Positions 17,015-25,265 of a stretch of 64,000 nt of DNA are shown in pieces. Every line of letters begins with the position of its first letter. Position 1 is the stretch's first letter. The translations under genes were made by a program, and so were the position numbers. This stretch comes from Bacillus sp. HMF5848. Lineage in GTDB: Bacteria > Bacillota > Bacilli > Bacillales > HMF5848. The DNA lies in the NCBI RefSeq assembly GCF_003944835.1, contig NZ_RWIV01000001.1:1031501-1095500 (forward strand), in the 5' to 3' direction. The notes under the pieces are model-generated. The model worked only from the letters and a program-made list of their open reading frames with translations, was not told the DNA's origin and ran no database searches.

Positions 17015-17056
17015 CGGTACCTATTTCACGACAAGTAATGATTGGAAGGCTATAAA

Positions 17057-17167
17057 ATGAAAAAACTTTACCCTGATAAACATCCATTTGCAGGGGGAGA
17101 AAACTATTATGCAGTGTACTTCGAAGACCCAGATGGGATTAAAGTAGAACTCGTTTCCCTAAAATAG
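17057..17167 (+). pseudogene. C-terminal remnant of a glyoxalase/VOC-family protein
   Basis: 36 codons ending YAVYFEDPDGIKVELVSLK. The motif FEDPDGIKVELV is the last metal-binding strand of vicinal-oxygen-chelate proteins such as glyoxalase and fosfomycin-resistance proteins, which are normally about 130 residues or longer. The N-terminal three quarters are missing, so this is a decayed gene. Confidence 0.6.
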
Positions 17168-17377
17168 AAGCTATTTATCAGTTAATTCTTCAATTTGTGG
17201 GGTAGTTTCTGAATTTACCGAGAATGTTTTTGGAACAACGAGGAACGCTTATTTTGCTATTGAGCCTCTGTACTGAAAGAAGCCATGATAACACAAACAA
17301 ATATGGATATATATGAGATTACTTTTAAAATGAAAACTTGCACAGTTATCTATTAAAGCAATTGGAGGAATAACAGA

Positions 17378-17923
17378 ATGAGCATGTTACAAACATTGTA
17401 TTATCGTGATTTATTAGTAGAAGAATGTGACCGAATTTCAGAAATCGACCCAAGCCAGTATATTGAGAAGGTTTGGAGAAACATAGATGGTGAGTATCAT
17501 CTGATTTCAATCGATTATATGGAAGAAGATTGGCCAGATGGTTATGAGAAATATTGTGATGCATTGAAAGAATCGATTCGAGCGGGTGGTGTAGCAATCG
17601 GTGCATTCGATAATAAGCAAAGATTAGTTGGCTTTGTAACATTAAATAGTGGTTTTTTCGGAGAAACAGCAAAGTATGTATTGCTTGATTCAATGTTCGT
17701 CTCAAAAGAATTTCGTAACTACGGAATAGGGAAACAGCTATTTCAAAGATGTACTGAAAAGGCAAAGGAATGGGGAGCTGATAAAATTTACATGTGCGCC
17801 GCATCGTCACAAGAAACAATTGCGTTTTATCGTTCTCTTGGTTGCGTGGATGCAAAAGAAGTGAACAAACAGCTTTATCAAAGCGACCCACGCGATATCC
17901 AGTTGGAATTTGAACTACATTAA
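17378..17923 (+). CDS. GNAT-family N-acetyltransferase
   Basis: 181 residues. Seen: the acetyl-CoA binding motif A, VSKEFRNYGIGKQLFQRC, preceded by a beta-4 strand (VLLDSMFV) and followed by ETIAFYRSLGC of motif B. TTGGAGGAAT ribosome site ahead of ATG. Substrate unknown. Followed by the second copy of the duplicated terminator. Confidence 0.82.
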   Translation: MSMLQTLYYRDLLVEECDRISEIDPSQYIEKVWRNIDGEYHLISIDYMEEDWPDGYEKYCDALKESIRAGGVAIGAFDNKQRLVGFVTLNSGFFGETAKYVLLDSMFVSKEFRNYGIGKQLFQRCTEKAKEWGADKIYMCAASSQETIAFYRSLGCVDAKEVNKQLYQSDPRDIQLEFELH

Positions 17924-17974
17924 TTAAAAGGGCGAATAACATAATAGAAAAATGAACTGTCGAGCTAACCGAGT

Positions 17975-18007
17975 GCATTTCTTCAAGAAGGAGAAGTGCT
18001 TTTTTTT
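17975..18007 (+). terminator. Terminator of the GNAT gene, copy 2 of a duplicated sequence
   Basis: Same GCATTTCTTC / GGAGAAGTGC hairpin and T-run as at 14554-14586; the 25-base hairpin is identical. Confidence 0.75.
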
Positions 18008-18085
18008 GTGGAAGTTAAATCTAAATAAATAGTCGACAAATGTGCTTGCTGCCTAATATCCTATATTAGCGGTTGAATAGTTGCC

Positions 18086-18117
18086 AAGAAAAAAGCCGAG
18101 CATGTTTACTCGGCTTT
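18086..18117 (-). terminator. Terminator of the LCP gene
   Basis: AAGCCGAG / CTCGGCTT stem with an 8-nt loop; on the minus strand it is followed by a T-rich run. Confidence 0.85.
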
Positions 18118-18140
18118 GTCTGATATATGTGATATTCACG

Positions 18141-19148
18141 TTATGGGGTGTCTACGCTCATTTCAGTTGTATCATTAAAAAATGCTGAAATTTCTGCGAT
18201 GTTTTTTTCCTTATCTATTTCGAGAACGGCCCCTGCATGTTCATATGAGGCGTTCCAGAACGAATTATCAACAGGTATACGTAGAGTTTCAATGTCACTA
18301 TCTGGATTAAGTAAATAATCCGTTCCCAACGACAACATCTTTGTTTGACTCATATTCGTATCAACAAATGGTTGAATTGTTCCTAGTAGTCTTGGCAGTT
18401 TAATAACGCCGTTTATGCTAATAATCTCATCTTTTACTTTAGATAGAACAATTTGCTGGCGTCTTACACGACCAAAGTCACCTTCACTGTCGTTTCGGAA
18501 TCGAGCAAAGTCTAGAAGCTTATCACCATTAAGCTTTTGCACACCTGGATATAAGTCAATGTTAATTGTGCCAGCCCCATCTTGATATTTCATACGTTTT
18601 TCAACTTCAATTTCAATTCCTTTAGGTGAAATAGTATCTACTACTTTAGTAAATCCTTTGAAGTCGACGATAGCATAATACTCAATATCAATACCGAAGT
18701 TCTCTTTAATCGTTTGGCGTAATAGCTCCGGTCCGCCAAAATAAAAAGCAGTATTGATCTTGTTATCCTTATATCCTGGAATTGATACATATGTATCACG
18801 CATGATAGATCCGAGCTTTACTTCGTTTGTTTTACTGTCATATTGCGCAATAATAATTGTATCTGTTCGAGATTTGGTCTCACCGCGAGAATCCACACCT
18901 AGTAGTAGCACATTCGTTTTGCTACTGGTTTGCTCTTTTACACCATTAAATTCTTCGGTTTCTTTTTCCGTAGAAGTTTCTTCAGCTACGTTTGGATCTT
19001 CCCCTTCTGTAGCATTACGTACACCTGCATTATATTCAAATACTGCGTAAGCAGCACCAGCTAAAAGAAATACAATAATAACTGTTAAAATAGAAACTTT
19101 TTTTCTCTTTCGCTGCCTATGTTTGCGTTGCATGCGACTGTTAGCCAT
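18141..19148 (-). CDS. LytR-CpsA-Psr (LCP) family cell-wall polymer ligase
   Basis: 335 residues. Seen: a very basic N-terminus (RKHRQRKRKK), one membrane helix at about 18-38, then the LCP domain with LLLGVDSRG, SRTDTIIIA, SIMRDTYVSIPG and FARFRNDSEGDFGRVRRQQ, which carry the conserved Asp and Arg residues that hold pyrophosphate and lipid. Known: these enzymes (TagT/U/V in B. subtilis) transfer teichoic acids or other anionic polymers from lipid carrier to peptidoglycan, outside the membrane. Single gene; GAGGGGATG site before ATG. Which polymer is handled cannot be told. Confidence 0.92.
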   Translation of the reverse strand: MANSRMQRKHRQRKRKKVSILTVIIVFLLAGAAYAVFEYNAGVRNATEGEDPNVAEETSTEKETEEFNGVKEQTSSKTNVLLLGVDSRGETKSRTDTIIIAQYDSKTNEVKLGSIMRDTYVSIPGYKDNKINTAFYFGGPELLRQTIKENFGIDIEYYAIVDFKGFTKVVDTISPKGIEIEVEKRMKYQDGAGTINIDLYPGVQKLNGDKLLDFARFRNDSEGDFGRVRRQQIVLSKVKDEIISINGVIKLPRLLGTIQPFVDTNMSQTKMLSLGTDYLLNPDSDIETLRIPVDNSFWNASYEHAGAVLEIDKEKNIAEISAFFNDTTEMSVDTP

Positions 19149-19410
19149 CTATTCATCCCCTCAAACCCTCAAAAAATTCAACTGTCATATTACGTCGTAT
19201 TGTGACAAAACACCTAATTGTAATTGTACCATGTTCTTTGTCATTTTTGCATAATGCAATCATATTTTTCAAAGTTAAGAAAAACGCATCACTCACAAGC
19301 CTGTTACTGTATCGGTCTTGAGGATGAGTGCAGATTACGGCAGTAGACGGTCTGCGTTGTCTTTATAAAAAGCTACAATACAAGTAGACGAAGAGCAAAG
19401 GAGAATAATT

Positions 19411-20685
19411 ATGAAACAATTCACTAGTATTTTTAAAAACAAAACCTTTACGAAACTATTTTTAGCAACTTTCACGTCACAAATGGGTAACACAATCGGG
19501 ATGACGGCGTTTATGTTTTATTTATTGGACCGGTTTGGTGACCAACCAGTCTATGCGACTGTCACAGAGTTAATGTATTCTTTACCAACTCTCGCTGTAT
19601 TCTTTCTTGTAGGTGTTATGGCAGACTTAATGGACCGCCAGAAAATCGCATATTATTGTGATTGGATTAGCGCTTTGCTATCAATCGCATTGTTAGGTGC
19701 GATTTTATTAGACTGGATGCCACTTGTATTCGCGCTATTATTTTTGCGCAGTGCAGTTTCAAAATTCTTTTTCCCAGCTGAAACAGCCATTGTGCAAGGT
19801 ATCTTATCAAAAGATGAATATACTTCATCTGCAGGCTTAAACCAGATGATGATGAGCTTATTTATGCTATTCGGTAGTGCTTTAGGTGCTTCTGTGTATT
19901 GGGTGTTTGGTGTAACAGGTGCTGTCTTGATTGATGCGTTAACCTTTATAATCAGTGCTTTACTTATAAAAGCATGTCGTATAGAAGAACACGTACGACT
20001 TGCAAATGGGCCGCATGCTTTACGTGATATTAAAGTTGTTCGGATCATGAGTGAGTTTAAAGACGGTTTAACATACATTTTACATCATAAATTGTTAATA
20101 GCTTTAATTACTGGGTTTGTTGTTTTCGGAGTTGTCAATGGTGGGTTTTCCGTTATGCCAATATTTATTTTAAAATATAAATTAGCTCCTGAAATGTATG
20201 AACAAATGGCTGTAATCACAGGGTTTGTCTTTGGAGCGGCCGTTCTTATAGGAAGTATTTTCGGTTCGTTACTTGCGAAAAAGTGGAAGCTATATCAAAT
20301 GATGATTGTAGGTCTAGCAGGGTCTGGTAGCTTGATTGTTGCGGCAGCATATGTACAGCATATATGGTTGTACTTTGTACTAATGGCTTGTGTTGGATTA
20401 GTGCTGCCGTTAGTGAATATCGCTATCGGTGGCTGGTTGCCAGCTATCGTAGATCCAAAAATGATGGGACGTGTGCAAGGCTGGATCACTCCATTAATGA
20501 TGTTATCTCAATCTGTTACTTTAGGAGCCATCGCGTTTAGTTTCCCTAGATTTATCGAAGTTGGAGGACTATTTATTGTCGTTGGCTGCTGCTTATTATT
20601 AGTTAGTATAATGTATGCTGTTACATTACCAAAATTGGCAGATGCCCAAGAAGTGGTACCGCTAAAAGAGCAGTTAGAAGTTTGA
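19411..20685 (+). CDS. MFS exporter (EntS/MFS_3-like)
   Basis: 424 residues with about twelve membrane segments. Seen: the loop 2-3 motif GVMADLMDRQKIAYYCDW, a variant of the MFS motif A (GxLaDrxgrk), and a long central cytoplasmic loop around residues 190-215. The subfamily contains macrolide, enterobactin and other exporters. AAAGGAG site before ATG. Substrate unknown; a dedicated hairpin terminator follows. Confidence 0.82.
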   Translation: MKQFTSIFKNKTFTKLFLATFTSQMGNTIGMTAFMFYLLDRFGDQPVYATVTELMYSLPTLAVFFLVGVMADLMDRQKIAYYCDWISALLSIALLGAILLDWMPLVFALLFLRSAVSKFFFPAETAIVQGILSKDEYTSSAGLNQMMMSLFMLFGSALGASVYWVFGVTGAVLIDALTFIISALLIKACRIEEHVRLANGPHALRDIKVVRIMSEFKDGLTYILHHKLLIALITGFVVFGVVNGGFSVMPIFILKYKLAPEMYEQMAVITGFVFGAAVLIGSIFGSLLAKKWKLYQMMIVGLAGSGSLIVAAAYVQHIWLYFVLMACVGLVLPLVNIAIGGWLPAIVDPKMMGRVQGWITPLMMLSQSVTLGAIAFSFPRFIEVGGLFIVVGCCLLLVSIMYAVTLPKLADAQEVVPLKEQLEV

Positions 20686-20696
20686 GTAATTAATGT

Positions 20697-20745
20697 AAAC
20701 GAAAAGCCTAATTCCACTCTCGGACTTAGGCATTTCGTTTATCCT
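20697..20745 (+). terminator. Terminator of the MFS gene
   Basis: Long stem: AAACGAAA-GCCTAA pairs with TTAGGC-ATTTCGTTT around a 15-nt loop. Confidence 0.7.
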
Positions 20746-20951
20746 TATTATGAGTCTGAGTGTGTCATCGTGGGAATAGAGGGCAATTATGAGAAAAACT
20801 GTCCCATCGCGCGTGACTCAAACTTCCTGGGAAAAATGTAGCATGCAAAGTACTCTTGTATCTTAATCATTACAATAAGTTTACTATAAAATCAATATTC
20901 CTCTCGAATTCTATGCATACTAAGTATCATACTATTTCATGGAGGATGAGT

Positions 20952-21959
20952 ATGAAAATACGTGTACAATATATTTTAATTATGTTTGTGGCAATGCTAA
21001 TAATGTTATCTCCTATTATCTCGGATGCACATGTGAAGTGGTTTACAGAGGTTACACCAAAAAAGGAGAGCATTGAGCAAATCTTAACTCCACTATTTAT
21101 GATTATGGCGTTATCCATTGCGGCATTTTTAGCTGTGTTATCACAAATATGGCCGTCACTGGATAATATTCCTTTTTTTCAAAAGCTTGAAGGTCGTTTA
21201 GATGGGTATCGTAAATATTCTCGCTATATTTTAAAGTATGGCACGGCGGTAGCATTAATTGTACAAGCTAGTTCAGGTTCAATATTTGCCCCAGAGCTTT
21301 TTATCACAAATACAATCGTGAGTATCTTGTTATGGATAACTATTGGATTGTTACTCATTCCTGTTCATTATGCCACGAAAGTAGCGGCCCTCCTTTTACT
21401 TGGGTTATTTATATATACCACCAAAGAATTTGGGATATTTTATATGCTTGATTATGGGTTTTACCTCGCCATAATTGGTGTTCTTCTAGTGGGGAAAACA
21501 AAGCTAGAGGATTGGGGGTTTCCATTTCTTTATTTAGGTACAGGTCTTTCGCTCTGCTGGGTGGCTGTAGAAAAATGGGTGTATCCTGTCATGAGCGAGA
21601 ATATTATTATTAATCATCAAGTGCCAACATTCGGATTTGCTCCAACAACGTTTATCGTAATGGCTGCTTTCATAGAGTTTGTTGTTGGCTACTTGCTTGT
21701 TGTTGGTATATTAAATCGTTTGCTAGCTTTTGTGTTAACTCTTATTTTTATCTCCACTACGATGCTGTTTGGTACAACAGAAATTATAGGACACCTCATG
21801 ATTCATATAGTACTCATTATTTTTATCATTGAAGGGGTGTCATTTTACGATCCACCAATTCGCCGTCACGACACGCGAATAGACCAAATGATATTTGTAT
21901 TTCTTAATTTTATATTTACGCTCTCAACGTTTATTTTAATTTACTATCGCTTTGCGTAG
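20952..21959 (+). CDS. DoxX-like polytopic membrane protein
   Basis: 335 residues: an N-terminal signal-like helix ending near SDAHVKWFTEV, then about eight further membrane segments. The AHVKWF motif after the first helix and the four-helix pattern in the second half (EFVVGYLLVVGILNRLLA) recall DoxX/TQO-type membrane proteins; the match is by impression only. ATG at 20952 follows GGAGG by six bases; the frame is open for 96 bases upstream without a ribosome site. Function unknown. Confidence 0.6.
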   Translation: MKIRVQYILIMFVAMLIMLSPIISDAHVKWFTEVTPKKESIEQILTPLFMIMALSIAAFLAVLSQIWPSLDNIPFFQKLEGRLDGYRKYSRYILKYGTAVALIVQASSGSIFAPELFITNTIVSILLWITIGLLLIPVHYATKVAALLLLGLFIYTTKEFGIFYMLDYGFYLAIIGVLLVGKTKLEDWGFPFLYLGTGLSLCWVAVEKWVYPVMSENIIINHQVPTFGFAPTTFIVMAAFIEFVVGYLLVVGILNRLLAFVLTLIFISTTMLFGTTEIIGHLMIHIVLIIFIIEGVSFYDPPIRRHDTRIDQMIFVFLNFIFTLSTFILIYYRFA

Positions 21960-22046
21960 AGACCTCGTCGGAAAACTAAGGCTAGCTATTCATTTTAATC
22001 GTTCGTATACTAAGGTAAAGTGCTTGTTTTTTAAGGAGTTACTAAT

Positions 22047-23066
22047 ATGAGGTATTGCTTAGTTGATAACATCGAACAAGGTGAAAAGCTAGCTAGGCCA
22101 ATCTTCACAAGTGATGGACGTGTTTTACTAGGTGAGGGAGTTCTTCTTACGGTTGGGTTAATTGCTCGACTTCATCGCATGGGAGTACAGGCCGTATATA
22201 TTCAGGATGATAGATACAAGGATATTTCTGTCGAAGAAATAGTATCAGAAGAAACACGACGTGAAACAGTGTCTCGACTGAGTGAATCCTTTCAATATAT
22301 TCAGGATGATACAAAAGGCTTTCAACTTAAAACTGTTAGTAAGCAAGCGAGTTCTATTGTAGATGAGATTATGCTTAATAAGGACGTGCTTGTGAATTTA
22401 TCGGATATTCGTACAAAGGATAATTGTGTGTATTATCATTCTGTTACCGTCTGTATAATGGCAATTGTTATTGGTATTAAGCTTGGGTTAGATCGAGGGA
22501 AGTTAAGAGATTTAGCTATTGGTGCCCTGTTCCATGACATAGGCAAAACATTGATGGGTTCAAATGATCATACGTGGAAAGGGTTCAATGCTATCAGGCA
22601 AAATCCAGAATTTAGTAGACTATCAGCTGTTGTAGCACTACAGCATCATGAAAATATTGATGGAAGTGGATACCCACGTCAAATTAGAGGGGAAGAAATA
22701 CATATATTCTCTAAAATAGTCGCTGTCGTTAACTATTATGACAATCTTGTATCTCCGAGAGAAGAAACAAAAGGACTGTATCCTTATGAAGCTTGTGAGC
22801 GTGTCATGGCATTAACAAATAAAATGTTTGAGCATGAGATTGTCTGGACATTCCTGAGGTCTATTGCTTTTTACCCGACGGGATGCCAAGTTAAACTTAC
22901 AACAGGAGAAACAGGGATGGTGTATGCACAAAACCATGGTTTGCCACAAAGACCAGTGATTCGTGTGTTTAAGAGTGTTGGAAAAGAAGCAGATGATTAC
23001 GAGACAAAAGAAGTCGATTTAGCAAAGGAAACTACTATTTTTATAAAAGAAATTATTGCCAAATGA
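22047..23066 (+). CDS. HD-GYP domain protein, probable cyclic-di-GMP phosphodiesterase
   Basis: 339 residues. Seen: an N-terminal DUF3391-like strand-rich region (LGEGVLLTVGLIARLHRMGV), then YYHSVTVCIMAI, the metal motif FHDIGK, and HHENIDGSGYP, the HHE...DGSGYP box that defines HD-GYP proteins, with a further helical part. Known: this class degrades cyclic di-GMP (some also other dinucleotides) with a bi- or trinuclear metal site. No receiver domain. AAGGAG precedes the ATG. Cytoplasmic; monocistronic. Confidence 0.88.
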   Translation: MRYCLVDNIEQGEKLARPIFTSDGRVLLGEGVLLTVGLIARLHRMGVQAVYIQDDRYKDISVEEIVSEETRRETVSRLSESFQYIQDDTKGFQLKTVSKQASSIVDEIMLNKDVLVNLSDIRTKDNCVYYHSVTVCIMAIVIGIKLGLDRGKLRDLAIGALFHDIGKTLMGSNDHTWKGFNAIRQNPEFSRLSAVVALQHHENIDGSGYPRQIRGEEIHIFSKIVAVVNYYDNLVSPREETKGLYPYEACERVMALTNKMFEHEIVWTFLRSIAFYPTGCQVKLTTGETGMVYAQNHGLPQRPVIRVFKSVGKEADDYETKEVDLAKETTIFIKEIIAK

Positions 23067-23152
23067 CAAAAATAGCCCGTTGACAGTAAGTGTTAGAAAG
23101 TGGTAATCTAACTAAGAATTATCAAATACTAATTGTAAAGGAGGGTTACAAG

Positions 23153-23230
23153 ATGGAAATGATTGCTATGGTTATTACTAAACAATTTCATATAATATCT
23201 CGTAACCACTCCTGTTTGATTCGTTCTTAG
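23153..23230 (+). CDS. bmrB: Leader peptide of the BmrCD-type operon
   Basis: 25 codons beginning MEMIAMVITKQFHIISRN and ending CLIRS, with an ideal AAAGGAGG site eight bases before ATG, and no ORF-like extension. It ends 68 bases before an intrinsic terminator that precedes the exporter genes. Known: in B. subtilis bmrCD is controlled by translation of a short upstream ORF (bmrB), where antibiotic-slowed ribosomes prevent termination. Inferred: the same arrangement here. The name is given by position; sequence identity with B. subtilis BmrB was not checked. Confidence 0.7.
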   Translation: MEMIAMVITKQFHIISRNHSCLIRS

Positions 23231-23243
23231 GACTGGTTGCGTT

Positions 23244-23307
23244 CATACGCTCCGTTATGTCTTTTTGATTTTATCTGAATTTTTTATTGTATTCATGTAT
23301 GCGTATG
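23244..23307 (+). promoter_or_regulatory. Candidate antiterminator pairing
   Basis: CATACGC at 23244-23250, just after the leader stop codon, is a perfect complement of GCGTATG at 23301-23307, the 5' arm of the terminator. Pairing of these would break the terminator. CATACGC can also pair locally with GCGT at 23239-23242, so three mutually exclusive states are possible. Confidence 0.5.
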
Positions 23308-23340
23308 TCATTTTATAGACATGCGCATTTTTTGTTTTTT
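23299..23340 (+). terminator. Attenuator terminator ahead of bmrC
   Basis: 11-bp stem ATGCGTATGTC / GACATGCGCAT (one G-U) with 8-nt loop, then TTTTTGTTTTTT. It stands between the leader peptide and the exporter genes, so it must be read through for the genes to be expressed. Confidence 0.85.
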
Positions 23341-23405
23341 ATCGGGAGTATGGCAGGCTACGCTTGTCTTTCCATATATAAAATAAAGAAAAGGAGTTGT
23401 GTAGT

Positions 23406-23468
23406 ATGAGCATGTTGTTTACTACAGAAAGAAAACTATTAAATGAAGGATCGCTAGACGGTACCTAG
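23406..23468 (+). CDS. Possible second short ORF in the bmrCD leader
   Basis: 20 codons (starts MSMLFTTERK) with AAGGAG ten bases before ATG, between the attenuator and bmrC. It has the same ribosome-site quality as real genes, but its length gives no way to prove coding. It may couple translation into bmrC. Confidence 0.35.
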   Translation: MSMLFTTERKLLNEGSLDGT

Positions 23469-23507
23469 CCTTGTCAGCGTGAGAAGAAAGCAAGGGAGTG
23501 ACGGATT

Positions 23508-25265
23508 ATGTTTGAAGTTTTAGGTAAATTAAGTTGGTTTTTTAAAGAGCATTGGAAAAAGTATGTCATTGCTATCTCATTATTAGCATTTGGCGGAATC
23601 TTAGAAATGTTCCCCCCACGCTTGGTGGGGCAGGCGATTGATTACATTAATACAGGAAACTTAACGTCTGCTGTTATGGTGCAATTAGCTGTTTCACTTG
23701 TAGTATTGACGGTATTGACGTATGTTGTGAATTTTGTCTGGATTCGTAATCTATTCGGTGCGTCATTTGTATTAGAACGAACGTTACGTTCGAAGTTTAT
23801 GGCTCATCTTATTAAAATGACACCTACCTTTTATCAAAAAAATCGTACAGGTGATTTGATGGCTCGTGCAACAAACGATTTGCGAGCAGTCGGTCAAACA
23901 GCTGGATTCGGAATATTAACACTAGTTGATTCAAGTATGTTTTTACTTGTTATCGTAATAGCAATGGCAGCGACGATTAGTTGGCAGCTAACGCTGGCCG
24001 CCATTCTTCCGATGCCGATACTTGCCATCCTTGTTCATAAGTACGGCAAGATGTTACATGAAAGATTTACAGTGGCGCAGGATGCATTTGGTGATGTGAA
24101 TGATTATGTACTCGAATCAATTGCAGGTGTTCGTGTCAATCGTGCTTATGTACAAGAGAAAGCAGATGAGGCACGCTTCCACGAAATGACCGAGGATGTA
24201 TATGATAAAAATGAAAAAGTAGTGCGCATTGATGCGTTGTTCGAGCCTACTGTTAAAATTCTCGTAGGTTTGAGCTATGTAATAGGTCTTGGATACGGTG
24301 CTTATCTTGTATTTAACCAGACCATTACACTTGGTGAATTAGTTACATTCAATGTGTATCTTGGAATGTTAATATGGCCGATGTTTGCCATTGGAGAACT
24401 CATCAATGTCATGGAGCGTGGAAATGCGTCCCTTGATCGTGTTAATGAAACATTGAGCTATAAACCCGATGTAGAAAATCATGTTGAACCGCTTCATGTA
24501 GAAGTACCAGATTCAATAGAATACAAGCATGTGACGTTCCGCTATCCAAGCTCAGAGGTTGAAAATCTGCATGATGTATCTATGTCCCTCCATCGAGGGC
24601 AAACATTAGGGATTGTAGGAAAAACAGGTGCTGGGAAAACAACATTTGTGAAGCAGCTGTTACGTGAATTTCCAACTGGTAAAGGGGACATTCGTATTGC
24701 AGGTACACCGATTGAAAGAATTCCTCTTGAACAATTGCAGGGCTGGATTGGGTATGTGCCACAGGATCATGTATTATTTTCCAGAACCGTAAAAGAAAAC
24801 ATTCGTTTTGGTAAAAAAGATGCGACTGAGCATGAATTAAATAAGGCAATAGACTTAGCCGATTTCAGAAAAGACCTTGAGAATTTACCTGAAGGGTTAG
24901 CAACGATAGTAGGAGAAAAAGGCGTATCATTATCTGGCGGTCAAAAACAGCGTATTTCGATTGCAAGAGCGCTATTAGTTAATCCGGAAATATTAATTCT
25001 TGATGATTCTTTATCCGCGGTTGATGCGAAGACAGAGCATAAAATTATTGAAAATATTCGTAAAGAACGAAGTGATAAAACAACCATTATTACAACACAC
25101 CGTTTGAGTGCTGTCGAGCATGCGGATTGGATTATAGTTCTTGAGGATGGCCGTATAATTGAGGAAGGTACACATCCTGTTCTGTTAGCAAAGAATGGTT
25201 GGTACAAAGAGCAGTATATCCGGCAGCAGGTAGAAGCTATTGAAGAAAGTGGGGTGCTGTTATGA
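23508..25265 (+). CDS. bmrC: Heterodimeric ABC multidrug exporter subunit, BmrC/YheI-like
   Basis: 585 residues: six-helix transmembrane domain, then an ATPase domain with Walker A GKTGAGKTT, signature LSGGQKQRISIARAL and Walker B ILILDDSLSAVD. The residue after the Walker B Asp is Asp, not the catalytic Glu; this is the hallmark of the BmrC half, which carries the degenerate site of a heterodimeric exporter. AAGGGAGTGA site before ATG. The next gene overlaps by four bases (ATGA), so the two subunits are made together. Known: BmrCD exports drugs such as doxorubicin and Hoechst 33342 in B. subtilis. Likely controlled by the leader peptide and attenuator upstream. Confidence 0.9.
   Translation: MFEVLGKLSWFFKEHWKKYVIAISLLAFGGILEMFPPRLVGQAIDYINTGNLTSAVMVQLAVSLVVLTVLTYVVNFVWIRNLFGASFVLERTLRSKFMAHLIKMTPTFYQKNRTGDLMARATNDLRAVGQTAGFGILTLVDSSMFLLVIVIAMAATISWQLTLAAILPMPILAILVHKYGKMLHERFTVAQDAFGDVNDYVLESIAGVRVNRAYVQEKADEARFHEMTEDVYDKNEKVVRIDALFEPTVKILVGLSYVIGLGYGAYLVFNQTITLGELVTFNVYLGMLIWPMFAIGELINVMERGNASLDRVNETLSYKPDVENHVEPLHVEVPDSIEYKHVTFRYPSSEVENLHDVSMSLHRGQTLGIVGKTGAGKTTFVKQLLREFPTGKGDIRIAGTPIERIPLEQLQGWIGYVPQDHVLFSRTVKENIRFGKKDATEHELNKAIDLADFRKDLENLPEGLATIVGEKGVSLSGGQKQRISIARALLVNPEILILDDSLSAVDAKTEHKIIENIRKERSDKTTIITTHRLSAVEHADWIIVLEDGRIIEEGTHPVLLAKNGWYKEQYIRQQVEAIEESGVLL

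Noticed and set aside
17211-17276. Open stretch ending NAYFAIEPLY before a stop, looking like the tail of a lost gene
   Set aside because: Too short to assign to any family and without a start; could equally be random AT-rich sequence.
17346-17978. 210-codon open frame on the minus strand opposite the GNAT gene
   Set aside because: No ribosome site, low-complexity His/Leu-rich product, and a clear acetyltransferase on the other strand.
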